A stretch of DNA of 11,037 bases, taken from NCBI GenBank assembly GCA_009602725.1, contig WELB01000288.1:88365-99401 (forward strand). The letters run 5' to 3'. Below, piece by piece: positions 1 to 7,510 of this stretch (positions within the stretch are counted from its first letter, which is position 1; every line of letters begins with the position of its first letter). Made by a program: the position numbers and the translations under genes. The DNA is from Spirogloea muscicola (Eukaryota; Streptophyta; Zygnematophyceae; Spirogloeales; Spirogloeaceae). The notes under the pieces were generated by a model. The model searched no databases. It had not been told where the DNA came from and worked only from the letters and a program-made list of their open reading frames with translations.

Positions 1-332
1 CGGCCTGGCGCTGGAGTCGCAGCTTGCCTGGCGCCACGCCGATTTGCCACGGCCGCTCGGGCCCCCGCCGGCGGCTGCCGCGCCAGCGCTCGAGCGCCTC
101 GGCTTCGAGCTCCGCCCGCCGGGCGAGGGCCTGGGCTTCCTGGCGGCCTTCCCGGGCCTCACCGAGCTCCACATCAATCTGGACAGGGGTGCGGCTGGCC
201 TCGCGGCCCTCGAGCACACGCCGCGCCTCCGACGGCTGACCCTGCAGAGCTCCAATCGCGCGACCGTTTCCAGCAGCATCACTCGGCTCATGGCGCTCGA
301 GAGCCTGGCCCTGGAAGGGATGAAAGTGGGAG

Positions 333-518
333 GTGAGCGACAGCGCCAGCCCTCTGCTCCGCTCTGCTGACTGCGCGGCCGTCATCTCATGTGCATTCGC
401 ACCGCAAGCTTACAAACATGAAGAGACTGCAGCTGCAATGGCTGCAGAAGGGCAATGCCGGGTGTAGAAGAGCCTTGACTCTCGGCCTCCTGACAATGCA
501 CACACCACGTGCTGGCAG
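333..518 (+). other. Intron of unit 1 (phase 1, 186 bases)
   Basis: The donor is GTGAGCGACAGC directly after GTGGGAG. The acceptor is GTGCTGGCAG before ACGAGGAC. A CTGAC branch-point-like motif lies about 30 bases before the acceptor. Donor, CTGAC and acceptor are at corresponding positions in all three paralogues. Splicing joins G to AC, making an Asp codon, and restores an uninterrupted LRR across the junction. Confidence 0.75.
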
Positions 519-1032
519 ACGAGGACGTGCGCATCATCACGTCACTCTGCCGCCAATTGACGTGTCTGAAGGTCTCTCATCTGAATGCATACGAAACATA
601 TTCTGAGATCTCAATATCAGACGACGGCTTGCGTCACGTGGCGGACCATTTACAGCAGCTTCGGGTGCTTGAGCTGGCGGACATCAGCACCATCACGGCC
701 GCTGGAGTTTTGCAGATTGCAGCCAAGTGCTGCCAGCTTCAGGCTGTACACTTAATGAGGTGCTCAGAGCTGTCCACAGATTTGCCGCTGAGAGTATTGG
801 CAGAGCGCCCCTTCCTCACCAAGCTGGTCAGTGACCAATTCTGGGTCAAGCACTTGCTCAACGAGCTGCAAGAGCTGCCTGGTCTCGCGCACCTGGAGGT
901 AGTATCTTTGCTCCTGGATTTTGCTGGATTGCAAGGACAGCCAGATGAGTTGGGTGCCTTCATCACCTGTTGCCCGCGTTTGCGTGATCTCTCCCTGGAA
1001 GGTCCTGAGGATGATAGAGGTGAGGATGATAG

Positions 1033-1060
1033 AGAGCAAGACTTAGAGAGCAAGACCTGG
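1033..1060 (+). repeat. 14-base tandem duplication that breaks unit 1
   Basis: AGAGCAAGACTTAG is followed by AGAGCAAGACCTGG, period 14 with two mismatches. Counting only one copy gives EQDLEDLLRNRSGQ, which lines up with the QNLDNLLPNGSGQ stretch of unit 3. The duplication is therefore the cause of the first frameshift. A 15-base, frame-neutral duplication (GAGGATGATAGAG motif) lies immediately upstream at 1007-1036. Confidence 0.85.
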
Positions 1061-2064
1061 AAGACTTGTTACGGAATCGCAGCGGCCAGATGAAACTTCT
1101 CACGATGCTCACCTTGAAAACTTGGAGCATCAATTGGCCACATCTGCTAGGGTTCCTCTCGCTGTGCACCCCAAGTCTGCAGGCACTCCAGCTGTATAAT
1201 GTTAGCTTGAGGGCGCTGTTCCTCCACCCCACAAGCTGCCACTCTTGCGTTCCATAAAGTGCTCGCTTCTTCAAGGTGACAAGCACATGGAGGGGAAGTT
1301 CCTGTCCTTTGGAGAGTGGTGCCCAAGTCTCACGTCCTTGAGCATCCTCCTTGGCTCTACTTCCCGGACGCCCTCTTCCCTCAACAGCGAGATGTTGCTG
1401 GAGATGCTCAGCAATCTTAGCTGCCTGGTTGGTCTTGAGCTTGAAGTTCCTGATTTGGAAGCAGATGATTCAGTATTATCTAGAGATGCTCCTGACCTTT
1501 TGGATGCATGGAGAGGCCTCAAGCTTGACTCTGTCAGGAGTCTCTCCTGCCAGCTAATGCACGCCGGACACGTGCGTCACTTGCTTAGTGCTTGTTCACA
1601 TTTGCAGGCAGTGCACGTGCAAAAATGCCTTAGATTTAGAATTGATGACATACTCTCTACCTGCCCAAATATTTGCGAGATCGGCATTGAAGCTGCTCGC
1701 TACTTCTTTAGGTGTAGACTCCCACTTACTAAGACTTCCGACACCTGCTGCTTAGACTTGTTTGATTCACCTTGGCAGCTTCCAAATTTCTTTCATGGTA
1801 TGCCTGAACATGTGGACATCTATCATGTCCATTGTGAGGGCAACCGTGACTCATGATGTCAAGGTCTTTCTTTGCTTGTCTTGGACTACAGATATGCGAC
1901 CAGCAGGTGCTCATGCCTTTGCTCTTACTAACCAGCATGTATTTCTTGCTATTTGCTCTTATACCACATGACTAAGTGTCGGTATTCTCTGGACCAGTAA
2001 GATGTTGCTGCAAGCTTACTGACATTTGCATCCTCATATTATCGAAAAGAGCTTTGAAGCAGAA

Positions 2065-2193
2065 TGCAATCTGGGTGCAAGCTTTTCCGTCCAGGATTTT
2101 ACCAAGGTTGCATGCCACGTCGTAGATGAGCACTTCTGGCAGCCCTATGTCGAGCTTCGCAAATACGTACAAGTATGAAGACTTAATTGTCAC
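2065..2193 (-). mobile_element. Possible relic of a transposase-like protein
   Basis: Read on the minus strand, this segment encodes LDIGLPEVLIYDVACNLGKI with no stop. The LIYDVAC motif lies at 2110-2130. YD-x-(A/G)-C preceded by P-E-hydrophobic residues is reminiscent of KDZ-type (Kyakuja-Dileera-Zisupton) transposases as I remember them. The piece is only about 45 residues long, has no other domain around it, and is missing from the equivalent flank of unit 2. This assignment is tentative; a chance open stretch is possible. Confidence 0.25.
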
Positions 2194-2339
2194 AGAGGAA
2201 TGACAATTTTAGGGGTCGGAACTCCTGCAACTGCCCAAATTCGTTAATGTGCTTACCTCTGTAATGTCAATATGAGCTCACTTACGTCTCTCAGCCATCG
2301 CCTTGCATTCCTTTGACTAGTTTTTTATGAATCGTTAGA

Positions 2340-2357
2340 CCGGCGCTCTTGCGCCGG
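2340..2357. repeat. Hairpin CCGGCGC-TCTT-GCGCCGG at end of 3' flank copy 1
   Basis: A perfect 7-bp stem with a TCTT loop. It recurs in unit 2's flank at 5762-5779 with a single C-to-T change that turns a G-C pair into G-T (G-U in RNA), so pairing is kept. Confidence 0.6.
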
Positions 2358-2547
2358 CGGACACGGATCTGGCCGCGGCCGGCGCGCGCGGCGCGACCAG
2401 AGGGGGGTGGCGCTGAAGGAAGGCGCTCGGTAGCTGTACCACCAGCGCGGCGGGGAGAGGGGTGACGCCCCACGAAAGCTGGTGGCGCCCCATTGAAGTG
2501 CCACCTGAAAGGAACACATTTCAGCACGGGACGCCACGGAAGAAAGT

Positions 2548-2700
2548 GCTCGCCCATTGAGAATAGGGGCTGGAACAACCAGCCCGAAAAAGAATGAACA
2601 GAGTACGAGAAGGGGGCCAGGGGAAGCGCTAAGTAACAGAAACAAAGCTGCTACGAGACACTCAGTAACCCCTGCTAAGCAGCCGCAGATCAGAGATGCT
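2548..2700 (-). repeat. Dispersed repeat family A, copy 1
   Basis: Its reverse complement matches 6380-6572. Shared segments include GCTTAGCAGGGGTTACTGAG, AGCTGCTTTGTTT, GTACTCTGTTCATTCTTTTT, a GGGCTGG-loop-CCAGCCC hairpin (2567-2585, loop AACAA) and TCTCAATGGGCGAG. No coding sequence is evident. It is probably a short non-autonomous mobile element or a foldback-type repeat; the class is unknown. Confidence 0.65.
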
Positions 2701-3012
2701 GGGCCGTTCAGCACGGAACGCCACACACGCTCTCTATCGTCCTTGACTGACCTTGACCTGGCTTTTGTCCAGGTGACTCTCGGTGGCTCTGCCAAGTGGA
2801 CCCAGGTGGCTCGCGGTGGGGGTACAAATATGGTCCCAGGGGTCCATGGTGGCCCCAGGTGATTCCTGCCTGTGGGTCCGCACCCGGTCCTCGTCTCCTC
2901 AGATGACCCTGACGGAAGCTGCGGCGGCAGAAGCCTTGTCGTTGGCCGATCGGCACTAGAACACTTGGTGCTATCACCCCCCTCGCGCGGCCCGCCCCTC
3001 GCGGAGTGGGCC
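2701..3012. other. Intergenic stretch without recognised gene
   Basis: Mixed GC-rich DNA between repeat copies. It contains a 33-base-period imperfect duplication at about 2769-2820 (CCAGGTGACTCTCGGTGG, then CCAGGTGGCTCGCGGTGG). It also has a second copy of TTCAGCACGGAACGCCAC (about 2706-2723), first seen at 2519-2536. Long open frames here, including one on the minus strand spanning 2325-3218, run through repeats and show no recognisable protein. Confidence 0.5.
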
Positions 3013-3165
3013 TTATGTGCTTGCCTTTGTACTTGGCCACACATGGCCTCCCCATCTCTTAATATACACGCATTTTCCCCCGCACACCGTGGAGGGAAGC
3101 TTGGCACGCAGAAGCGCGAGGGCTGTGAACAGCCAGCCCGAGGAGAACTGGACAGGGTCCGAGGG
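3013..3165. repeat. Diverged remnants of repeat families B and A upstream of unit 2
   Basis: 3013-3050 has TTATGTGCTTGCCTTTGTAC and then GGCCACACATGGCC, matching the reverse complement of family B. 3120-3165 carries a GGGCTGTGAACAGCCAGCCC hairpin relative, then GAGGAGAACTGGACAGG, matching family A on the minus strand. Both are more diverged than the other copies. The TTAATATA at about 3059 looks TATA-like. A similar TTAATACACACGC is found in another copy (reverse complement of about 7000-7020), so it more likely belongs to the repeat. Confidence 0.45.
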
Positions 3166-3288
3166 GCCTGGAAGCGCTGCAAGGCATTGCTGAGCAAGGT
3201 CCATGTAGGCAGCCGCAAAGCTATCCCCTTGCCTTCGTACTACATACACACCTCAATACTTGCCAAGGTGTCTCGAGCTGCACCTCCA

Positions 3289-3289
<1 letters not shown>

Positions 3290-3333
<44 letters not shown>
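3290..3333 (+). repeat. (GCC)n array before unit 2
   Basis: About 14-15 uninterrupted GCC/CCG triplets. Depending on frame it would read as poly-Ala, poly-Arg or poly-Pro. In the poly-Ala frame a TAG follows at 3419-3421, before the F-box end. It is therefore best seen as 5' leader or as sequence separated from the gene by the gap at 3444. Unit 3 has an array at the equivalent place. Confidence 0.9.
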
Positions 3334-3443
3334 AGGCGTCGTCGAGGAGAAAGGCTGGCTGCGGTGCGCCAGCGACGACGAACGTGGGTGCTGGTTTCGA
3401 AGGAGCAGCTTGGAAGGGTAGCCAGGTGGTGGGCGCGGACGGC

Positions 3444-3444
3444 N
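3444..3444. other. Single N, probable assembly gap inside unit 2 exon 1
   Basis: The ambiguous base is followed at once by CGCCTTC, corresponding to the end of the F-box in unit 3. Sequence just before it (3360-3443) does not resemble an F-box, and its open frames do not join naturally. The N therefore probably stands for missing sequence of unknown length. Confidence 0.6.
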
Positions 3445-3445
3445 C

Positions 3446-5390
3446 GCCTTCGTCCGCGGCGCCCGCCGCGGCCTGACGCTGGAGCAGAAGTGGCTCCGCC
3501 ACGAGAGGCCGCCGGCGCTCGGGCCCCCGCCGGCGGCCGCCGCGCCCGCGCTTGAGCGCCTCAGCCTCGGTCGCTGCCGTACGCCGTACGCGGACCTGGG
3601 CTTCCTAGCGGCCTTCCCGGGCCTCACCGAGCTCCGCCTATGCTTGTTGTGGGGCTCGAGCCCCGCAGGAGGCCTCGCTTCCCTCGAGCACACGCCGCGC
3701 CTCCGGCGGCTGACCCTGCAGGGCTCCGCATGCACGGGCCTTTGCAGCGGCCTCACTCGGCTCACGACGCTCAAGAGCCTAGCCCTGGACAGCCTTGATT
3801 TTGGAGGTGAGCGACAGCACCAATCCTCTGCGCCGCTCTGCTGACTGTGCGGCCTTGATTGCATACGCATTCGCATTGCAAGCATTACAGTATGCAAACG
3901 ACTGGAGCTGCAATTGGTGCAGCGGATGGGCAATGACGGGTGTTGGCGGAAGAGCCATGACGTTTGGCCTCCTGACGATGCAACGCCACGTGCTGGCAGA
4001 CGAGGACTTGCGCACCATCACGTCACTCTGCCGCGGTTTGACGTCTCTGAAGCTCTCTGAGCTGAAGAGATGTGGTGACTGGAGTGGGACCTCAATATCA
4101 GACGAGGGCTTGCGTCACGTGGCCGCAAACTCACAGCAGCTCCGGGTGCTCGAGCTGGCAGATATCAGCACCATCACGGCCGCTGGGGTCTTGCAGATTG
4201 CAGCCGCTTGCGGCCAGCTTCGGAGTGCACAACTGATGAGGTGCCCAGGGCTGTCGACGGATTTGCCGCTGAGAATATTGGCAGAGCGCCCCTTCCTCAC
4301 CAAGCTGGTCAGTGACCAACAATGGATCAAGCACTTGCGCAACCGGTTGCAAGAGCTGCCTGAACTGGCGCACCTGGAGGAAGTATCTTTGTTTCTGAGT
4401 TCTCATAGATCCCGTGAAGAGCCAGATGTATTGGGCGCCTTCATCACCTCTTGCCCGCGTTTGAACAATCTCTCTCTGGAAGGTGCTCAGAATGATAGAG
4501 ATCCATTCGAACGGCAAGACAGGGACAACTTGTTACGCAGAGACTTGAGAGACTCGTTATCCAATCGCAGCGGCCAGATGAGATTTCTCACTACCTTCAC
4601 CTTGAAGAATTGGAGCATCGACTGGCCAGGTCTGCTAGAGTTCCTCTCGCTGTGCACCCCAAGTCTGCAGGCACTCCAGCTACATAAAGTCAGCTTCCAG
4701 GAGGCCGCTGGTCCTCACCACCACAAGCTGCCACTCTTGCGCTCCCTGAAATGCTCCCTCCTCCCAAGTTCCGAGCACCTGGAGCGGCAGTTCCTGTCCT
4801 TTGGACAATGGTGCCCAAGTCTCACGTCCTTGAGCATCCTTGGCTCTAGTACTGAGTCGCCCTCTCGCATCAACAGCAAGATGTTGGTGGAGATGCTCAG
4901 CAATCTTAGCTGCCTGGTTGATCTTGAGCTTGATGGCTGTAAATACGATAGAGATGATTGGCCTTTGGGGCTTGAATCTACAGATGCTCCTGACCTTTTG
5001 GATGCGTTGAGCAGCCTTAAGCTCGACTCTGTCAGGAGTCTCTCCTGCCGGCGAATGCACGTCCAACACGTGCATCACTTGGTTAGTGCTTGTTCACAGT
5101 TGCAGGTACTGCACGTGCAAGGATGCCCCGGAATACATTCGACTGCTCTTCTTGATGACATGCTCTCTACCTGCCCAAACATTTGCGAGATCGGCCTAGG
5201 CGTTTCTCGCAAATTCTTAGGGTGTAGAGTCCCGCTTACAAGGACTTCTAAAATGTGCTACTTAGAGTTGGTTGACTCACCTTGGCGGCTTCCAACCTTT
5301 TTCTCACCTTGGCGGATTGCAAATCTTTATTGGGGTTCACCTCAACCTGTGGACATTTATCATGTCCACCGTAATGGCAACCACGACTGA
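3446..5390 (+). CDS. F-box/LRR-like protein, unit 2 (apparently intact after the gap; N-terminus missing)
   Basis: Exons at 3446-3806 and 4000-5390 give about 583 residues downstream of the N. Residues 1-15 (AFVRGARRGLTLE) resemble the end of an F-box. A Pro/Ala linker follows (about 25-37). Exon 1 LRRs include FPGLTELRLCL, TPRLRRLTLQ and LTTLKSLALDSLDFG. The intron junction completes GDEDLRTITSLCRGLTSLKL. Residues about 153-206 (ISDEGLRHVA, LRVLELADISTITAAGVLQI, CGQLRSAQL) are cysteine-containing LRRs like those of AMN1/FBXL proteins. More irregular LRRs run to a tail DIYHVHRNGNHD at 572-583. By family analogy it would recruit a substrate to an SCF ubiquitin ligase; this is inference. It is the only one of three paralogues with no frameshift. 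A 27-base in-frame duplication near the C-terminus is unique to it. The true start codon is not visible. Confidence 0.7.
3807..3999 (+). other. Intron of unit 2 (phase 1, 193 bases)
   Basis: The donor is GGAG|GTGAGCGACAGC and the acceptor GTGCTGGCAG|ACGAGG, with CTGAC in CCTCCTGACGATG about 25 bases upstream. Another AG in phase (3882) would also keep the frame open, but it would insert a Trp/Cys-rich stretch with no LRR character. The 3999 acceptor gives a seamless LRR and matches the other two copies. Confidence 0.75.
5276..5329 (+). repeat. 27-base in-frame tandem duplication in unit 2
   Basis: CTCACCTTGGCGG occurs at 5276 and again at 5303, a period of 27. At the protein level this gives SPWRLPTFF followed by SPWRIANLY. 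Units 1 and 3 have a single copy, so the duplication arose in unit 2 after the paralogues split. Confidence 0.75.
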
Positions 5391-5494
5391 TGTTATCAAG
5401 GATCTTCTCTGCTTGTCATGAATTACGAATGAATACGGCGACTGCATATGCTCTACTGACCAGCATATTTCCATTGCTATCTGCTCATATACCA

Positions 5495-5824
5495 TATGAC
5501 AAGTCAGTGATCTCTGGACCAGAAGAAATTGCTGCAAGCTTGACTGACATCTGCATCCTCACATCATTATAGGAGAGCGATGAAGCAGAATACACATAGG
5601 AGTATGAGAAATTGATGGCCATAAAGAATGACGGGTTTGGGGTTGGCCTTGCCGCAACGGCCCACAAATGTAGATGTGCTTACCTCTGCATCTCAATATG
5701 AGCTTACTCATTTCTCACAGCCATTGCCTTGCATTCTTTCAGAGAAATTTAAATTGGAAGACCGGCGCTCTTGCGCTGGCGGACACCGATCTGGTCAGGG
5801 CCGGCGCGCGCAGGGCGACTAGAG
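5495..5824 (+). repeat. Shared 3' flank of the duplicated unit, copy 2
   Basis: Homologous to 1972-2401: CTCTGGACCAG, TTGCTGCAAGC, CTGACATCTGCATCCTCA, GATGAAGCAGAAT, GCTTACCTCTG, CAATATGAGCT, GCCTTGCATTC. It ends in the ACCGGCGCTCTTGCGC hairpin (5762-5779) and GGCGGACACCGATCTGG. It lacks the roughly 100-base piece with the transposase-like peptide found in copy 1. No gene is seen in it. Confidence 0.75.
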
Positions 5825-5844
5825 GAGTACATTTTGTATATTTG

Positions 5845-5985
5845 AAAGAAAAGCGAAGGCCAAATGGCCAAGTACAAAGGCAAGCACATCTTATGACGTA
5901 CATCGCCCACTGCAAATTGACCCGCTCAGTGATAACCAGTCAATACATAAAGCTCGCTAAGTCGATGCCTGAATAATAGATGGCA
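5845..5985 (+). repeat. Dispersed repeat family B, copy 1
   Basis: Contains GCGAAGGCCAAATGGCC, AGTACAAAGGCAAGCACATC, TGACCCGCTCAGTGA, CAATACATAAAG and GATGCCTGAATA. It is a direct repeat of the copy starting near 6008, period 165. The GGCCAAATGGCC core (5858-5869) is itself nearly palindromic. No coding potential. Confidence 0.65.
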
Positions 5986-6007
5986 GCTTGGAAGAGATTT
6001 TTTGTGT

Positions 6008-6215
6008 ATTGAAACAAACGAAGGCCAAATGGCCTAGTACATAAGGCACGCACATCTAAATATCTACATAACCTACAGCAGTATGACCCGCTCAGTAACC
6101 ACGGGTCAAAACATAAAGGTCACTAAACGATGCCTGAATACTAGATGTCAGATACGCAGCCCTTCTGCCACCAACTAGAGCTCGTCCAGCTTTCTGGTGC
6201 AAGGCATTAGCCTGA
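6008..6215 (+). repeat. Dispersed repeat family B, copy 2 (longest forward copy)
   Basis: Runs from GAAGGCCAAATGGCC through CTACATAACCTACAGCAG, GACCCGCTCAGTAACCACGG, GATGCCTGAATACTAGATG, CCACCAACTAGAGCTCG and TTTCTGGTGCAAGGCATTAG. The reverse complement of about 10000-10225 matches it almost throughout. The CCACCAACTAGAGCTCG to CTGGTGCAA segment recurs as a direct repeat at 6302-6345, period 135. Confidence 0.7.
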
Positions 6216-6379
6216 GCACGCTGCAAACAGGCCGAAACTCGACGTCGCAAGAACGACAGGTATGCAGCTGGCAAGCCCAAAGGAGCTTGGAAGCTCCTTC
6301 CGCCACCAACTAGAGCTCGCCCAACGTCCTGGTGCAAAGCGTGAGCCTGATACTAGAGGGGGGTTGGCCCAGGAGCATA

Positions 6380-6600
6380 GCCTCTCCGACCTGCGCCTGC
6401 TTAGCAGGGGTTACTGAGTGGTTAGTAGCTGCTTTGTTTTTTCTTGTGTGCTTGTCATTTCTGCTGCTTCGCCTTAGGGCTTCGCCTGGCTTCCCCCCCC
6501 CTCTTCTTGTACTCTGTTCATTCTTTTTTGGGCTGGCTGTTCCAGCCCATATTCTCAATGGGCGAGCCCTTCTTCTTCTGAAGGAAGGCGCTCGGTTGCC
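6380..6600 (+). repeat. Dispersed repeat family A, copy 2
   Basis: Carries GCTTAGCAGGGGTTACTGAG, AGCTGCTTTGTTT and GTACTCTGTTCATTC. A hairpin GGGCTGG-CTGTT-CCAGCCC lies at 6530-6548, followed by CTCAATGGGCGAGCCC. It is followed by GAAGGAAGGCGCTCGGT (6580-6596), identical to 2415-2431. It is inverted relative to the copies at 2548-2700 and 6930-7060. Confidence 0.65.
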
Positions 6601-6603
6601 AGC

Positions 6604-6624
6604 CACACCGCTTCTTGCGGTGTG
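6604..6624. repeat. Hairpin CACACCGC-TTCTT-GCGGTGTG
   Basis: A perfect 8-bp stem with a 5-base loop, just outside repeat A copy 2. The function is unknown. It is not followed by a T-run, so it does not resemble a terminator. Confidence 0.5.
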
Positions 6625-6929
6625 CTAGGAAGTTGCTAAATGCCGCGGCCAGTCCCGCCCCGCTTCCGCAGCCTCGCCGGCGCTCGTCAGTCCTGGCCCG
6701 AAGGAAGTGCAGCCCCCAGCGGTCATGGGAACGAGCCACGCGCGCAGTCTCTCGCTTGCTTTTGTGCAGCAAGCCGGCTGTCAGATGCTGCGCTTGGGCT
6801 GCCCGCTCCAGAAGAAAGAAAAGCGCTTCCAAACGCGGACGCAGACGCATGTTTTGTTTGCTATTTACACACGAAATTTCCACCTCAAATTGACAGCAGT
6901 GGCTGTGAGAGCCTCTCTCGCTCTGAGAG
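6625..6929. other. Intergenic stretch without recognised gene
   Basis: GC-rich then AT-richer DNA lying between two inverted family A copies. Several open frames of 80-150 codons exist on both strands. They overlap, vary in frame and show no recognisable domain. No RNA gene is seen. It could be the interior of a composite or foldback element bounded by the two A copies. Confidence 0.45.
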
Positions 6930-7060
6930 AAGGGCTCGCCCATTGAGGATAGGGGCTGGAAAAGCCAGCCCAAAAAGGAATGAACAAAGTACGAGAAGAT
7001 GCGTGTGTATTAAGAGAAGGGGGGGCCAGAGGAAGCGCTAAGAAAACAAAGCACACAAGC
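6930..7060 (-). repeat. Dispersed repeat family A, copy 3
   Basis: As printed it reads AGGGCTCGCCCATTGAGGAT, then the hairpin GGGCTGG-AAAAG-CCAGCCC (6953-6971), then GAATGAACAAAGTACGAGAA, GGGCCAGAGGAAGCGCTAAG and AAAACAAAGC. The reverse complement matches 6430-6572 and the order of parts in 2548-2700. Confidence 0.65.
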
Positions 7061-7413
7061 CTGAGAGCCAGCCCTGGTCCTTCAAAGTACGAAAGGCCCC
7101 ACCAGGCAAGTGATGCCTGCTCCTGCTCTGCCTGCGGCACGCTTGCCACTGTTGGTGGCGGCGTTGGCTGCGCGCAAGGTGGGCCCCGCCACCTCTCCGC
7201 TGCCGTGCCCTGGCGCTGCGCGTACGAGCGAAGCCACCATAGGCAGGGTGACGGGCTGGGCCCGCCAGGAGAGAAGGCGCGCGGTGCCCATGAAATTGAA
7301 AGGGAGGCTTATTCAAGCCAATACATTGTTCAAAGCAGAGGCTAGTGCCAACTAAACAAGGCTACATGATGCGGAGGCCAGGGGTGGCCGCAGCTCCGAC
7401 AGTCGAGCCGGGA
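7061..7413. other. Upstream region of unit 3, no gene recognised
   Basis: GC-rich DNA immediately upstream of the CT tract that leads into unit 3. If unit 3 is or was transcribed, the promoter should lie here. I see no convincing TATA box. Overlapping open frames on both strands have no recognisable product. Confidence 0.4.
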
Positions 7414-7439
7414 CTCTCTCTCTCTCTCTCTCTCTCTCT
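7414..7439 (+). repeat. (CT)13 microsatellite in unit 3 leader
   Basis: Thirteen uninterrupted CT units just upstream of the GCC array. CT-rich tracts are common in 5' UTRs of plant genes. Its place directly before the GCC array and a possible ATG suggests 5' leader. Confidence 0.9.
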
Positions 7440-7451
7440 TGCTGCACGCCT

Positions 7452-7500
<49 letters not shown>
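7452..7500 (+). repeat. (GCC)n array before unit 3
   Basis: About 16 uninterrupted GCC/CCG triplets, ending directly before CAATGTCC. An ATG at 7502-7504 has G at -3. The array therefore probably lies in the 5' leader, or encodes poly-Ala if translation starts further upstream (GCC frame, from the CTG at 7442 or earlier). Unit 2 has the matching array at 3290-3333. Confidence 0.9.
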
Positions 7501-7509
7501 AATGTCCGC

Positions 7510-7510
7510 N
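7510..7510. other. Single N, probable assembly gap in unit 3 exon 1
   Basis: The possible start (ATG TCC GCN, frame of the GCC array) and the F-box end that follows (GCC GTC TGC CGC CGC TGG) are in different frames. Only a handful of F-box residues remain. A one-base N cannot be the true distance if both belong to one protein, so this is likely a gap of unknown length. Confidence 0.55.

Larger units (their letters stand above)
2..1856 (+). pseudogene. F-box/LRR-like paralogue, unit 1 (5' truncated by window, two frameshifts)
   Basis: First of three tandem paralogues; the window opens inside its exon 1. Exon 1 (2-332) encodes a GLALE stretch, a Pro/Ala linker (LGPPPAAAAPALERL) and LRRs such as FPGLTELHINL and TPRLRRLTLQ. 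Exon 2 begins at 519, and splicing gives LEGMKVGDEDVRIITSLC, a continuous LRR. The frame is then lost twice compared with units 2 and 3. A 14-base tandem duplication at 1033-1060 shifts it and leads to a stop at 1091-1093. A deletion near 1205-1215 shifts it again. LRR coding similarity continues in the next two frames (about 1066-1210 and 1245-1856) to a stop at 1854-1856, ending with DIYHVHCEGNRDS. Neither shift is repaired by a plausible intron. The family would be expected to act as an SCF substrate receptor, but this copy is probably dead. The pseudogene call is firm unless the assembly is wrong. Confidence 0.75.
1972..2401 (+). repeat. Shared 3' flank of the duplicated unit, copy 1
   Basis: This stretch beyond the unit 1 stop is homologous to the flanks of units 2 and 3. 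It shares CTCTGGACCAGTAAGATGTT, TTGCTGCAAGC, CTGACAT, then GCTTACCTCTG, CAATATGAGCT, GCCTTGCATTC and finally ACCGGCGCTCTTGCGC. It shows that the duplication included 3' UTR or downstream DNA. Copy 1 holds about 100 bases (around 2065-2190) absent from copy 2. That extra piece contains a transposase-like peptide on the minus strand. Confidence 0.75.

Noticed and set aside
1020-1046. Tiny intron (GTGAGG to TTAG) as an explanation for the unit 1 frameshift
   Set aside because: 27 bases is too short, and removing a multiple of three would not restore the frame.
2325-3218. A 297-codon open frame on the minus strand
   Set aside because: It runs through family A and B repeat pieces and low-complexity GC-rich DNA and has no recognisable domain. 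The repeated peptide (ILNGRAL) just reflects the repeat family in other places.
2872-3555. A plus-strand open frame with a long Arg run
   Set aside because: The Arg run is the GCC array read in another frame, and the part after the N is out of frame with the LRR coding sequence.
3883-3999. Alternative acceptor at 3882 keeping an open frame in unit 2
   Set aside because: It would insert ALQYANDWSCNWCSGW and similar non-LRR sequence. The acceptor at 3999 is conserved in all three copies with a CTGAC motif and gives a clean LRR.
6092-6337. Minus-strand open frame with repeated LHQKAGRALVGG
   Set aside because: The peptide repeat comes from a 135-base-period DNA repeat and also appears in family B at 10020-10065. 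No sign of a real protein.
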